Shown here in pieces: positions 51,717 to 61,831 of a DNA stretch of 64,000 nt (position 1 is its first letter; each line of letters opens with the position of its first letter). Below the pieces are notes generated by a model. That model saw only the letters and a program-made list of their open reading frames with translations. It was not told the origin of the DNA and did not search any database. Position numbers and translations under genes: made by a program. The DNA is from Nonomuraea jabiensis (GTDB taxonomy: Bacteria > Actinomycetota > Actinomycetes > Streptosporangiales > Streptosporangiaceae), in contig NZ_JACHMB010000001.1 of the NCBI RefSeq assembly GCF_014204795.1, positions 7,452,501 through 7,516,500 on the forward strand, in the 5' to 3' direction.

Positions 51717-52577
51717 TCAGATCCTCTCCGCTGCGGTGGCCAGCGCGCGCCGGGTCAGCTCGGCGGCCAGGTGGCGCTTGTAGTCGGCCGGGCCGCGCTG
51801 GTCGGCGTGGGGGTCGCAGTGCTCGGCGGCGATCCGGCCCGCCTGCGCGAACGCCTCCTCGCCGGGCGGCCTGCCTTCGAGGTAGCTCTCGGCCTCGGGG
51901 GCGCAGAAGTGCTCGGCGCCGACCGCGGTCAGCCCGATGCCCGCCCGCGCGATCACGCCGTCCCGCACGGTGACGACCGCTCCGGCCGCGGCCACCGGCC
52001 AGTCGCCCACGCGCCGCTCGACCTTCTCGTACGCGCTGCCCGTGCCCGCCGTGATCGGCACGCGGAGCTGAACCAGCAGCTCGCCCGGCCCGACGGCGGT
52101 CTCGTACGGGCCGTGGTGGAAGTCCCTGATCGGCACGGTACGCTGACCGCCCGCGCCCTGGATGACCGCCCGCGCCCGCAGCGCCGAGAACACCGCGGAC
52201 AAATCCTCCGAAGGGTCGCCCTGGCACAGCGACCCGCCAACGGTCCCCCGATTTCTGACTATCGGATCGGCAATAACTCGCTCCGCATCCCGAAATATCG
52301 GGAAAAGGTCGGTGGCGGTGGTGCTGTCCAGCAGCTCTGCGTGCCGTACCAGCGCGCCAATGGCCAGTTCGTCACCCTCGACGGCGATCCGCCCCAGCTC
52401 GGCCAGCCCGTTGATGTCGATCAACGCCTCCGGCTGGGCCAGGCGCAGCTTCATCATCGGGATGAGGCTGTGCCCACCTGCGACGATCCTGGCCTCGGGG
52501 CCGTAGCGGGCCAGCAGTTCGAGCGCGTGCGGCACGCTGTCCGCTCTCTCGTATTCGAATCTCGCGGGAACCTGCAT
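51717..52577 (-). CDS. coxM: Carbon monoxide dehydrogenase, medium FAD subunit
   Basis: 286 residues. FAD-binding elements ARIVAGGHSLIPMMKLR (about 33-49) and RGTVGGSLCQGDPSEDL match CoxM/CutB; the C-terminal CO_deh_flav_C domain is present. It passes electrons to quinone or another acceptor. The order M-S-L equals mycobacterial cutB-cutC-cutA, which also has a divergent LysR gene. No clear ribosome binding site precedes ATG 52577, so the transcript may be leaderless. Confidence 0.94.
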   Translation of the reverse strand: MQVPARFEYERADSVPHALELLARYGPEARIVAGGHSLIPMMKLRLAQPEALIDINGLAELGRIAVEGDELAIGALVRHAELLDSTTATDLFPIFRDAERVIADPIVRNRGTVGGSLCQGDPSEDLSAVFSALRARAVIQGAGGQRTVPIRDFHHGPYETAVGPGELLVQLRVPITAGTGSAYEKVERRVGDWPVAAAGAVVTVRDGVIARAGIGLTAVGAEHFCAPEAESYLEGRPPGEEAFAQAGRIAAEHCDPHADQRGPADYKRHLAAELTRRALATAAERI

Positions 52578-52598
52578 GACTGCACATTGCTGGCACCG

Positions 52599-52634
52599 AT
52601 TTGTCCCGACAATCCGCAAATAAGGGATTCCTTA
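52599..52634. promoter_or_regulatory. LysR-type binding sites between cox genes and lysR
   Basis: TAAGG-GATT-CCTTA (52621-52634) is an exact dyad within ATAAGGGATTCCTTAAT, fitting the T-N11-A LysR box. ATTTG (52599-52603) and CAAAT (52617-52621) form a second dyad adjoining it. Both lie in the 85-base divergent region of coxM and the LysR gene. Confidence 0.6.
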
Positions 52635-52662
52635 ATGAGCGCCGGAGAACTAAGAAGGGGGC

Positions 52663-53571
52663 ATGACACTCAGCCAGCTCGGGGCGTTCGTTTTCGTCGC
52701 GCGTCTGGGATCCGTCAAGGCGGCGGCACGGGCGCTGGGCGTGAGCGAGCCCGCGGTCTCCCAGTCGCTGGCCCAGCTCCGCAGGCACCTCGGCGACCCG
52801 CTGCTGACCCGTACCGGCGACCGGATGGTGCTGACCGAGGGCGGGCGGCGGCTGCTCGGGATCGCCGCCCAGATCGTCGCGCTCGGCGCCGAGGCGGTCG
52901 CCGCCGTCCAGCCGGGCCGTGTCGCCGGGCTGCACGTGGTCATGGACGCCGGGCTCGCCGAGTACGTGGCCGGGCCGCTCGTCTGTCTCTTCACGCAGCG
53001 CAAGTCGGTGGACGCCACCACGGGCGTGGCCGCCACGGCCGAGATCCCGCTCCTGCTGTCCAGCCGCCTGGCCGACGTCGCGCTCGGGGCCCAGGTGAGC
53101 GGCGAGGGCCTGGTGAGCCGCCCGGTCCTGCGCTGCCGCCTCATCGTGGTCGGCGCGCCCCGCGGCCGCCGCGACCAATGGCTGGTCGGCCCCTCAGGGA
53201 CGGACCCTCTGAGCGACACGAGCAGGTTGTTGCGGCTGCTGCGGGTCCCGGAGTCCCAGGTACGGGTCTTCGCGAACCAGACGGCCGCCTGGAAAGCCGC
53301 CACCGAGGGCTCCGGCCTGGCGCCCGCCACGGCCCACCTGGTGACGTCGCAGTTACGCCGGGGCGAACTGGTGGCCATCGAGACCGCCGCCACGCCGCTG
53401 GCCGCGTACTGGTACGCCACGGCCCTCGAACCGCCGAACCGGTCGGTGGCGGCGGGCACGTTCCTGGACTTCCTCACGACCCCGGCCGCCACCCAGGTCA
53501 TGCGCACCCCGGACGACGGCATCCCCCGCAGCCGCTTCCGCCCCCCGATCCACGTGTCGATCTGGAGCTGA
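52663..53571 (+). CDS. LysR-family regulator, probably of the CO dehydrogenase genes
   Basis: 302 residues. N-terminal HTH (LSQLGAFVFVARLGSVKAAA, ALGVSEPAVSQSLAQLR) and a type 2 periplasmic-binding-like effector domain. Divergent from coxMSL exactly as CutR is from cutBCA in Mycobacterium sp. JC1, where it is needed for CO dehydrogenase expression. Codon 231 is TTA (53353-53355). ATG follows AAGAAGGGGG. It converges on the eda gene. Confidence 0.9.
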   Translation: MTLSQLGAFVFVARLGSVKAAARALGVSEPAVSQSLAQLRRHLGDPLLTRTGDRMVLTEGGRRLLGIAAQIVALGAEAVAAVQPGRVAGLHVVMDAGLAEYVAGPLVCLFTQRKSVDATTGVAATAEIPLLLSSRLADVALGAQVSGEGLVSRPVLRCRLIVVGAPRGRRDQWLVGPSGTDPLSDTSRLLRLLRVPESQVRVFANQTAAWKAATEGSGLAPATAHLVTSQLRRGELVAIETAATPLAAYWYATALEPPNRSVAAGTFLDFLTTPAATQVMRTPDDGIPRSRFRPPIHVSIWS

Positions 53572-53605
53572 GGTCTACCGGAGCCGTTTGAGCCGCTTGC
53601 CGAGC

Positions 53606-54217
53606 TCAGCGCAGAGCCGCGGCCTCCGAGGCGAGCTTCTCCACGCGGCCCCAGTCGCCGGCGGCCAGCGCGTCGGCCGGGGTCAGCCAGGTGCCGCCGA
53701 CACAGCCCACGTTCGGCAGCGCGAGATAGTCGGCCGCCGTGTTCACCCGGATCCCGCCCGTCGGGCAGAAGCGCACGTCCGGCAGCGGCCCGGCCAGCGC
53801 CTTGAGGTAGGGGACGCCGCCCGCGGCCTCGGCGGGGAAGAACTTCAGCTCCTTGACCCCCCGCTCGACCAGCGCCATCACCTCGGACACGGTGGCCGCC
53901 CCCGGCAGGTACGGGACGCCGCTCGAATCCATCGCCTCGACCAGCGACAGGGTCGTGCCGGGCGAGACCAGGAACCTCGCCCCGGCGGCCACCGACGCCG
54001 AGATGTCCTCCGAGCTGCGGATGGTCCCCGCGCCCACGGTCGCCTCGGGCACCTCGGCCGCGATCCTGGCGATGGCCTCGCGCGCGGCCGGGGTCCGCAG
54101 GGTCACCTCGATGACGGGCAGGCCGCCGGCGACCAGCGCCCTGGCCATCGGCACGGCGCTCTCCACGTCGTCGATCACCACGACGGGGATCACCGGGGCG
54201 AGATCGAGCAGGCTCAT
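53606..54217 (-). CDS. eda: 2-keto-3-deoxy-6-phosphogluconate (KDPG) aldolase
   Basis: 203 residues, class I aldolase barrel. IPVVVIDDVESAVPMARAL opens the fold, IEVTLRTPAAREAI holds the Glu-Thr-Arg phosphate and catalytic set, and the Schiff-base Lys lies in ELKFFPAEAAGG; FCPTGGI binds phosphate. Cleaves KDPG to pyruvate and glyceraldehyde 3-phosphate, the last step unique to the Entner-Doudoroff route. Last gene of zwf-edd-glk-eda, 70 bases after glk, with GAGGAG upstream. Confidence 0.95.
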   Translation of the reverse strand: MSLLDLAPVIPVVVIDDVESAVPMARALVAGGLPVIEVTLRTPAAREAIARIAAEVPEATVGAGTIRSSEDISASVAAGARFLVSPGTTLSLVEAMDSSGVPYLPGAATVSEVMALVERGVKELKFFPAEAAGGVPYLKALAGPLPDVRFCPTGGIRVNTAADYLALPNVGCVGGTWLTPADALAAGDWGRVEKLASEAAALR

Positions 54218-54287
54218 GAGTTCTTCTTCTCCTCGTCGGCCTGTTGCCGGCCGTCTAGTCACGTACAGGTCCGCCCGGACAAAGCGG

Positions 54288-55253
54288 TCATCCCACCAGT
54301 TCGCGGCGGGAGCGCTGGGTCAGCCAGGCCGCTGCGCCCGTCAGCGCCGGCTGCGGGGCGACGATCAGCGCGGTGCCGATGGCCTCCAGGTAGTGGGCCA
54401 TGTCCGGATTTGCGGCGAAGCGCGTCCGGAAGCAGCTGGTGCGCACGCGTTCCACGATACGGGGGAGCACTCCGCCGCCCAGATACACCCCGCCCCTCGC
54501 GCCGAGGGTCAGGGCCACGTTCCCGGCGAAGCTGCCCAGCATCCCGCAGAACACCTCGACCGTCTCCGCGCACAGCGAGTCGTCCAGCCGGGCCACGATG
54601 TCCGAGGCGGTCAGGTCGGGGGCGGCGACGCCGTTCACCTGGGCGAGCGCCCGGTGCAGCCGGACCAGCCCGGGCCCCGACAGCACGTGCTCGGCCACCA
54701 CGTGCGGCAACCCCTGCGACTGCAGGACCTGGACGATCTCCAGCTCCCGACGGTCCACCACGGGCACCGTGACGTGCCCGCCCTCGCCCGGGATCGGCGT
54801 CCAGCCGTGCTCGGCGGGCACCAGCCCGCCCACGCCGAGGCCGGTCCCCGGCCCCAGCACGGCCTTGACCCCGTGACCCGGCTCGGGGCCGCCCAGCGAG
54901 ATCAGGTCGTCGCCCTCCAGGTGCGGCAGCGACACCGCCAGCGCCTCGAAGTCGTTGAGCAGCACCGCGTACGGCACGTCGAGATCCCGTACGGACCCGG
55001 CCCACGCGGAGTTCGTGAGCCGGTAGCGGTCGCCGTCGATCGGCCCGGCCACGGCCAGGCACGCCGCCCCCGGTCGCACTCCGCCCGCGTGTTCCGCGAG
55101 ATAGGCGGCTACGGCTTCGGGGAGGGTCTCGTAGTCGGACCCCGCCAGGACCGCGACGTTCGCCGGCCGCGCTCCCGACGAGGTGACCAGGCCGAAGCGG
55201 GCGTTGGTCCCGCCGATGTCGGCGACCAGCCACGGAAGGTCAAAGGCACTCAC
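54288..55253 (-). CDS. glk: Glucokinase of the proteobacterial Glk type
   Basis: 321 residues. It belongs to the Glk family (PF02685) rather than the ROK or polyphosphate glucokinases usual in actinobacteria: LVADIGGTNARFGLV, LTNSAWAGSVRDL, LLNDFEALA, GPGTGLGVGGLVP, PGEGGHVTVPV and VYLGGGVLPRI. Phosphorylates glucose with ATP, feeding Zwf. The GTG at 55253 overlaps the stop of a 15-codon micro-ORF (55250-55297) that begins ATG GCG AGC; a hairpin lies further upstream. The zwf-edd-glk order recalls the Zymomonas glf-zwf-edd-glk operon, suggesting transfer from a proteobacterium. Confidence 0.94.
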   Translation of the reverse strand: MSAFDLPWLVADIGGTNARFGLVTSSGARPANVAVLAGSDYETLPEAVAAYLAEHAGGVRPGAACLAVAGPIDGDRYRLTNSAWAGSVRDLDVPYAVLLNDFEALAVSLPHLEGDDLISLGGPEPGHGVKAVLGPGTGLGVGGLVPAEHGWTPIPGEGGHVTVPVVDRRELEIVQVLQSQGLPHVVAEHVLSGPGLVRLHRALAQVNGVAAPDLTASDIVARLDDSLCAETVEVFCGMLGSFAGNVALTLGARGGVYLGGGVLPRIVERVRTSCFRTRFAANPDMAHYLEAIGTALIVAPQPALTGAAAWLTQRSRRELVG

Positions 55254-55326
55254 CGCATACCTCCGGCGTCCAGGGCGGCGTCAAGATCGCTCGCCATACA
55301 CCGAAGGATGATTTCACGAACGCTCA

Positions 55327-55348
55327 CGCCGCCCCAGACGGGGCGGCG
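55327..55348. terminator. Intra-operon hairpin between edd and glk
   Basis: A perfect nine-base GC stem (CGCCGCCCC 55327-55335, GGGGCGGCG 55340-55348) with a four-base loop, 20 bases after the edd stop and without a T run. It may reduce read-through or protect the upstream mRNA, setting glk-eda levels below zwf-edd. Confidence 0.6.
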
Positions 55349-55368
55349 AGCCGGCGTCCCTCGGACCA

Positions 55369-57312
<1,944 letters not shown>

Positions 57313-57353
57313 GGTGCCTCCTTCGTCGGGTCCATGAACCCGGAATCGATTGT

Positions 57354-58829
57354 TCACACGTCCTCCTCGTGCCACTGGCGACCGCTGCGGCCGAGCAGTT
57401 CGTGGGCTCCGGCGGGACCGGTGGTCCCGGCGGGGTAGGGCTCGGGCAGGTCCCCGGACGACTCCCAGGTCGACAGGATCGGGTCGATCCAGCGCCAGGC
57501 CGCCTCCACCTCGTCACGCCGCATGAACAGCGTCGGGTTCCCGGCCAGCACGTCCGTCAGCAGCCGCTCGTACGCCTCGGGCACCCGCGCGGTAAACGTC
57601 TTGCCGAAGCTCAGCGACATCGGCACCGGCTTCAGCGTCACCTCGCCCGCGCCCGGCTCCTTGGCCATGATGTGCAGCTCGATGCCCTCTTCCGGCTGCA
57701 GGCGCAGCACCAGGCGGTTCGGCGTGCCGCCGGGGAAGATGGAGTGCGGCACGTCCTTGAACTGCACCACGATCTCCGACCTGCGGTACGGCATCCGCTT
57801 GCCGGTCCGCAGGTAGAACGGCACCCCCGCCCACCGCCAGTTCTTGATCTCGGCCCGGATCGCGGTGAACGTCTCCACCCGCCGCGAGGCGTCCGTGGGC
57901 GGCGTGGAGGCGGGCTCGTCGAGGTAGCCCGGCATCCCGCCGGCCTCGGTGTACTGGCCCCGCACGGTGAAACGGTCCACCTCCGTGCCCGTGATCGGGC
58001 GCAGCGCCTGCAGGACCTTGACCTTCTCGTCGCGGATGGCCTCGCGGTCGTTGCGGGCCGGCGGCTCCATCGCGGTCAGCGTGAGGAGCTGGAGCAGGTG
58101 GTTCTGCACCATGTCGCGCAGCGCGCCCGCGTGGTCGTAGTAGCCGCGCCGGCCCGGCGTGCCGACCGTCTCGGCGGCGGTGATCTGGACGTGGTCGATC
58201 CACAGGGAGTTCCAGATCGGCTCGAGGAAGGCGTTGGCGAAGCGCAGGACCAGCAGGTTCTGGACGGTCTCCTTGCCCAGGTAGTGGTCGATGCGGAAGA
58301 TCTGGCGCTCGTCGAAGATGGCACCGACCTCGTCGTTGATGCGCTGCGCGCTGGGCAGATCGTGGCCCAGCGGCTTCTCCAGCACCACGCGCGAGCGCGG
58401 CGTGACCAGGCCGGCCTCCTCCAGCTCGCGGCAGAACGGGCCGAACGTCCGGGGCGGGCTGGCCAGGTAGAAGACCCGGTCGCGCTGCTCGTGCCCGGCC
58501 AGCAGCCGGCTCAGCGCACCCCAGCCGGACTTGTCGGCACCTCCGACGTCGACCGACACGTGGTGCAGGCGGCCGAGGAAGCGCTGCCACATGGCGGGGT
58601 CGTCGACCGGGACCTGGTCGCGTACCTCGGCGTCGACCTTGCCGCGGAAGTCGGCGTCGGTCAGGCCGCCCCTGGACATGGCGATGACGCGGGTCTCGGG
58701 GGAGAGCCGGCCGTCCCTGTCGCTGTGGTAGAGCGCCGGGAGCAGCTTGCGCATGGACAGGTCGCCGGTGCCGCCGAACACGACGAGGTCGGCGGTGTGG
58801 GCGGGGCTGTTTGTCGACACGGGGGACAC
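57354..58829 (-). CDS. zwf: Glucose-6-phosphate 1-dehydrogenase
   Basis: 491 residues from GTG 58829, which has GGAG nine bases upstream; GTG 58820 is an alternative. NADP-binding FGGTGDLSMRKLLPALY, the substrate/catalytic motif RIDHYLGKE and EKPLGHDLPSAQRIN. Oxidises glucose 6-phosphate to 6-phosphogluconolactone and supplies NADPH. First gene of zwf-edd-glk-eda. No 6-phosphogluconolactonase gene follows, so the lactone must open spontaneously or through an enzyme encoded elsewhere. Divergent from the ROK repressor with an operator-like dyad between. Confidence 0.96.
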   Translation of the reverse strand: MSPVSTNSPAHTADLVVFGGTGDLSMRKLLPALYHSDRDGRLSPETRVIAMSRGGLTDADFRGKVDAEVRDQVPVDDPAMWQRFLGRLHHVSVDVGGADKSGWGALSRLLAGHEQRDRVFYLASPPRTFGPFCRELEEAGLVTPRSRVVLEKPLGHDLPSAQRINDEVGAIFDERQIFRIDHYLGKETVQNLLVLRFANAFLEPIWNSLWIDHVQITAAETVGTPGRRGYYDHAGALRDMVQNHLLQLLTLTAMEPPARNDREAIRDEKVKVLQALRPITGTEVDRFTVRGQYTEAGGMPGYLDEPASTPPTDASRRVETFTAIRAEIKNWRWAGVPFYLRTGKRMPYRRSEIVVQFKDVPHSIFPGGTPNRLVLRLQPEEGIELHIMAKEPGAGEVTLKPVPMSLSFGKTFTARVPEAYERLLTDVLAGNPTLFMRRDEVEAAWRWIDPILSTWESSGDLPEPYPAGTTGPAGAHELLGRSGRQWHEEDV

Positions 58830-58923
58830 GGTTACGGGCTCCGATGATCTACCAAGCAGGGACAGAACGGACACTAACGAGAGTTTGGGTCTCACACAAG
58901 CGGAGTTTTGGCATTTGAGATAA

Positions 58924-58939
58924 AAAAGTCTGGACTTTT
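58924..58939. promoter_or_regulatory. Dyad AAAAGTC-TG-GACTTTT upstream of zwf and the ROK gene
   Basis: Exact seven-base AT-flanked arms with a two-base centre, in the 142-base divergent region. ROK repressors such as XylR, NagC or Rok7B7 bind AT-rich dyads of this kind. It lies 33 bases before the ROK ATG and about 95 bases upstream of zwf. Confidence 0.65.
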
Positions 58940-58971
58940 CATGACCTAACCCCATGTGATTCACTTAGCCG

Positions 58972-60177
58972 ATGCCTCGACGTACCGCCGCGACCCTCGC
59001 CACCAGTGGCGAGGTGCTCCGCCTCATCCGCACGGGAGAGGCCGTGACGCGCGCCGACCTGGGCCGGGTGACCGGCCTGTCGCGCCCCGCGGTGCAGCTG
59101 CGCGTGGGTGAGCTGCTGGAACGCGGCCTGGTCGTGGAGCGCGACGACGCCCCGTCCACGGGCGGGCGGCCGCCGGTCCGGCTGGAGTTCAACGCCTCGG
59201 GCGGCGTGGTGCTGGTGGCGGCGCTCGGCGCCAGCCGCACCCGGGTGGCCGTCTGCGACCTGGCCGGGCGGGAGCTGGCCGGGCGCGAGTTCGCGATGGA
59301 CGTGGAGCAGGGGCCCGACGTCGTGCTCCCGGTGATCATGGACTCCTGGGACGAGCTGCTCGGCGACCGGCCCCGCTCGATGCTCAGAGGCGTCGGTATG
59401 GGCGTGCCGGCCACGGTCGAGTTCGCGCAGGGGCGCGCCGAGAGCGCCCGCGTGATGGCCTCGTGGACCGGCGTGGTGATCCCGCCGATCATCCGCGAGC
59501 GCTTCCCCGTCCCCGTGCTCGTGGACAACGACGTCAACGTGCTGGCCATCGGCGAGCACCGCGGGGCCTATCCCGACCTGGACGACCTGATGTTCGTGAA
59601 GATCTCGACGCGGATCGGCGCGGGCGTGATCGCCGGGGGCGGCATCCTGCGCGGCGCGCTGGGCGCGGCGGGCGAGATCGGGCACATCCCCGTGCTCGAC
59701 GGCGGCGACGTGCTGTGCCGCTGCGGCAACACCGGCTGCGTCGACTCCGTGGCCAGCGGCACCGCGCTGCTGCGCGACCTGCGGGCGCAGGGCAAGGACG
59801 TCAAGACGATCGCGGACGTGACCGCGCTGGTGCGCGCGGGCGACGCCGAGACGATGGCCACGGTGCGCGAGGCCGGACGCCATATCGGCGAGGTGCTGGC
59901 CGGGGCGGTCAACATCCTCAACCCCTCGGTGGTGGTGCTGGGCGGCGACGTGGCCGAGGCGTTCGGGCCGCTGGTGTCGAGCATCCGCGAGGTCGTCTAC
60001 CGCCGCTCCACGGCCCTGGCCACCCGGCGGCTGCGCATCGAGCCGAGCCGGCTGGGGGCGGGCGCGGGCATCAGCGGGTGCGCGGTGATGGTGCTCGACC
60101 ACGTGCTCTCGCCGGAGGCCGTGGACGAGACGATGACGGTCTCGTCGCTGCGCCGCGAGCGCGTCGCCGCCCCGTAA
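58972..60177 (+). CDS. ROK-family repressor of the Entner-Doudoroff operon
   Basis: 401 residues. N-terminal MarR-like HTH (VLRLIRTGEAVTRADLGRVT, GLSRPAVQLRVGELLERGL), then an actin-like sugar-binding domain with VLVDNDVNVLAIGE, AAGEIGHIPV and the ROK zinc site CRCGNTGCVDSVAS. The kinase-type catalytic Asp is present (DND), but an N-terminal HTH marks it as a regulator. Divergent position and dyad imply control of zwf-edd-glk-eda by glucose or gluconate-type ligands. No ribosome binding site is evident before the ATG. Confidence 0.92.
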   Translation: MPRRTAATLATSGEVLRLIRTGEAVTRADLGRVTGLSRPAVQLRVGELLERGLVVERDDAPSTGGRPPVRLEFNASGGVVLVAALGASRTRVAVCDLAGRELAGREFAMDVEQGPDVVLPVIMDSWDELLGDRPRSMLRGVGMGVPATVEFAQGRAESARVMASWTGVVIPPIIRERFPVPVLVDNDVNVLAIGEHRGAYPDLDDLMFVKISTRIGAGVIAGGGILRGALGAAGEIGHIPVLDGGDVLCRCGNTGCVDSVASGTALLRDLRAQGKDVKTIADVTALVRAGDAETMATVREAGRHIGEVLAGAVNILNPSVVVLGGDVAEAFGPLVSSIREVVYRRSTALATRRLRIEPSRLGAGAGISGCAVMVLDHVLSPEAVDETMTVSSLRRERVAAP

Positions 60178-60179
60178 GG

Positions 60180-61754
60180 TCAGAGGTCCCAGCGGGGGAC
60201 GTCGCTCTCGCGTACGAGCCCGTCCGCGCCGAAGACCAGATGGCGGTCGAGGTCGGCGGCGAACCAGCGGTCGTGCGTGACCGCCAGCACCGTCCCCTCG
60301 AAGCCCGCGAGCCCCTGCTGGAGCGCCTCCGCGCTGGCCAGGTCGAGGTTGTCCGTCGGCTCGTCGAGCAGCAGCAGCGTCGCCCCCGACAGCTCCAGCA
60401 GCAGGATCTGCAGCCGGGCCTGCTGCCCGCCCGACAGCGTCTCGAACGGCTGCCCGCCCGCCGGCGCCAGCTCGTAGCGGGCCAGCGCCGCCATCGCCTC
60501 GTTGCGGGTCAGCGCGTGCTCCCGCATCACCACGTCGGCGGCGGCCCGCCCGGCCAGGTCCGGCCGCGCGTGGGTCTGGGTGAAATGCCCGGCTGACACC
60601 CTGGCGCCCAGGCGGGCCACGCCGGTGTGGGCGATCGGCTCGCCCGCGAGCAGGCGCAGGAAGTGGGACTTGCCGGTGCCGTTGCGGCCCAGCACGCCGA
60701 CGCGCTCGCCGTACCAGATCTCGGTGGAGAACGGGCGCAGCAGCCCGGTGAGCTCCAGGTCCTCGCAGGTCACCGCCCGCTTCCCGGTGCGCCCGCCGCG
60801 CAGCCGCATCCGGACGTTCTGCTCCTTCGGCGCGCGCTGCGGCGGCCCCGCCCGCTCGAAGCGCTCCAGCCTCGTCACCGCCGACTGGTACGCCCCCGCC
60901 AGCGCGTCGTTGTTGGCCGAGCGCTGGCGCAACGTGTGGACCAGCCGGCGCAGCCTGGCCCGCTCGTCCTCCCAGCGCCGGCGCAGCTCTTCCAGGCGCT
61001 CCTTGCGCCGCCTGCGGGCCTCGGCGTACGTCGCGAACCCGCCGCCGTGCACCCACACCCCGCGCCCCTCCACCGTGATGATCCGGTCGGCGGCCTCGGC
61101 CAGTAGCTGCCGGTCGTGCGAGACGAGCAGCACCGTCTTGGCCGAGCCGCTGATCGCCCGCTCCAGCCACTGCTTGGCCTGCACGTCCAGGTAGTTGTCG
61201 GGCTCGTCCAGCAGCAGCACCTCGTCCGGCCCGCGCAGCAGCGCCTCCAGCATGAGCCGCTTCTGCTCCCCGCCCGACAGCGTGCCCAGCTCCCTGTCCT
61301 TCACCCGCTCGTACGGCAGCCCCAGGGCCTCGGTGGCACACACGTCCCACACCACCTCCAGCTCGTAGCCGCCCGCGTCGGCGTAGTCGGCGATGGCCTG
61401 GGCGTAGGCGAGCTGGGCGGGCTCGTCGTCGCTCCGGGCGATCGCCGCCTCGGCCGCCTCCAGCGCGGCGGCGGCGTCGCGCACGCGCCGGGGGGCGACG
61501 CCGATCAGCAGGTCGTGCACGGTGCCCGCGCCGAGGAACTGCCGCATCACCCCGATCCCGCCGCTGCTCGCGACGCGGCCGTCCGACGGGGCCAGCTCGC
61601 CCGCGATCAGCCGCAGCAGCGTGGTCTTGCCCGCGCCGTTCGGCCCGACGAGCGCCGCCTTGGCGCCGGCGCCCACTTTGAAGGACGTCTCCAGCAGCAG
61701 CGGCCGCCCGTCCGGCAGCAGGTACGTCAGCCCGCTCACCTCGATGTGCCCCAT
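60180..61754 (-). CDS. ABC-F ATPase (translation/antibiotic resistance type)
   Basis: 524 residues with two ABC cassettes and no membrane segment. Cassette one: GPNGAGKTTLLRL, LSGGEQKRLML, LLLDEPDNYLD. Linker: a charged coiled coil (RRRRKERLEELRRRWEDERARLRR, about 250-275) that in ABC-F proteins reaches into the ribosome. Cassette two: GRNGTGKSHFLRL, LSGGQQARLQI, LLLDEPTDNLDL. Divergent from a TetR gene over an extended dyad, which suggests inducible ribosome protection against an antibiotic; a housekeeping translation role is the alternative. Confidence 0.92.
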   Translation of the reverse strand: MGHIEVSGLTYLLPDGRPLLLETSFKVGAGAKAALVGPNGAGKTTLLRLIAGELAPSDGRVASSGGIGVMRQFLGAGTVHDLLIGVAPRRVRDAAAALEAAEAAIARSDDEPAQLAYAQAIADYADAGGYELEVVWDVCATEALGLPYERVKDRELGTLSGGEQKRLMLEALLRGPDEVLLLDEPDNYLDVQAKQWLERAISGSAKTVLLVSHDRQLLAEAADRIITVEGRGVWVHGGGFATYAEARRRRKERLEELRRRWEDERARLRRLVHTLRQRSANNDALAGAYQSAVTRLERFERAGPPQRAPKEQNVRMRLRGGRTGKRAVTCEDLELTGLLRPFSTEIWYGERVGVLGRNGTGKSHFLRLLAGEPIAHTGVARLGARVSAGHFTQTHARPDLAGRAAADVVMREHALTRNEAMAALARYELAPAGGQPFETLSGGQQARLQILLLELSGATLLLLDEPTDNLDLASAEALQQGLAGFEGTVLAVTHDRWFAADLDRHLVFGADGLVRESDVPRWDL

Positions 61755-61774
61755 GACGGCCACCTCCACTCGAT

Positions 61775-61819
61775 CGTTGTTCGACTAACTAGACCATCGA
61801 TCCGGTCTCTAGAACAACG
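61775..61819. promoter_or_regulatory. Extended dyad CGTTGTTC / GAACAACG
   Basis: Exact eight-base arms (61775-61782, 61812-61819). Between them lie CTAGACC (61789-61795) and GGTCT-CTAG (61804-61812), a second imperfect dyad with a slightly shifted centre. It fills most of the 77-base region between the ABC-F and TetR starts; candidate TetR operators. Confidence 0.6.
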
Positions 61820-61831
61820 TATTATCCCCGG

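Noticed and set aside
55250..55297. 15-codon micro-ORF overlapping the glk start
   Set aside because: The GTGA overlap is suggestive of coupling, but no ribosome binding site precedes it and the length allows chance.
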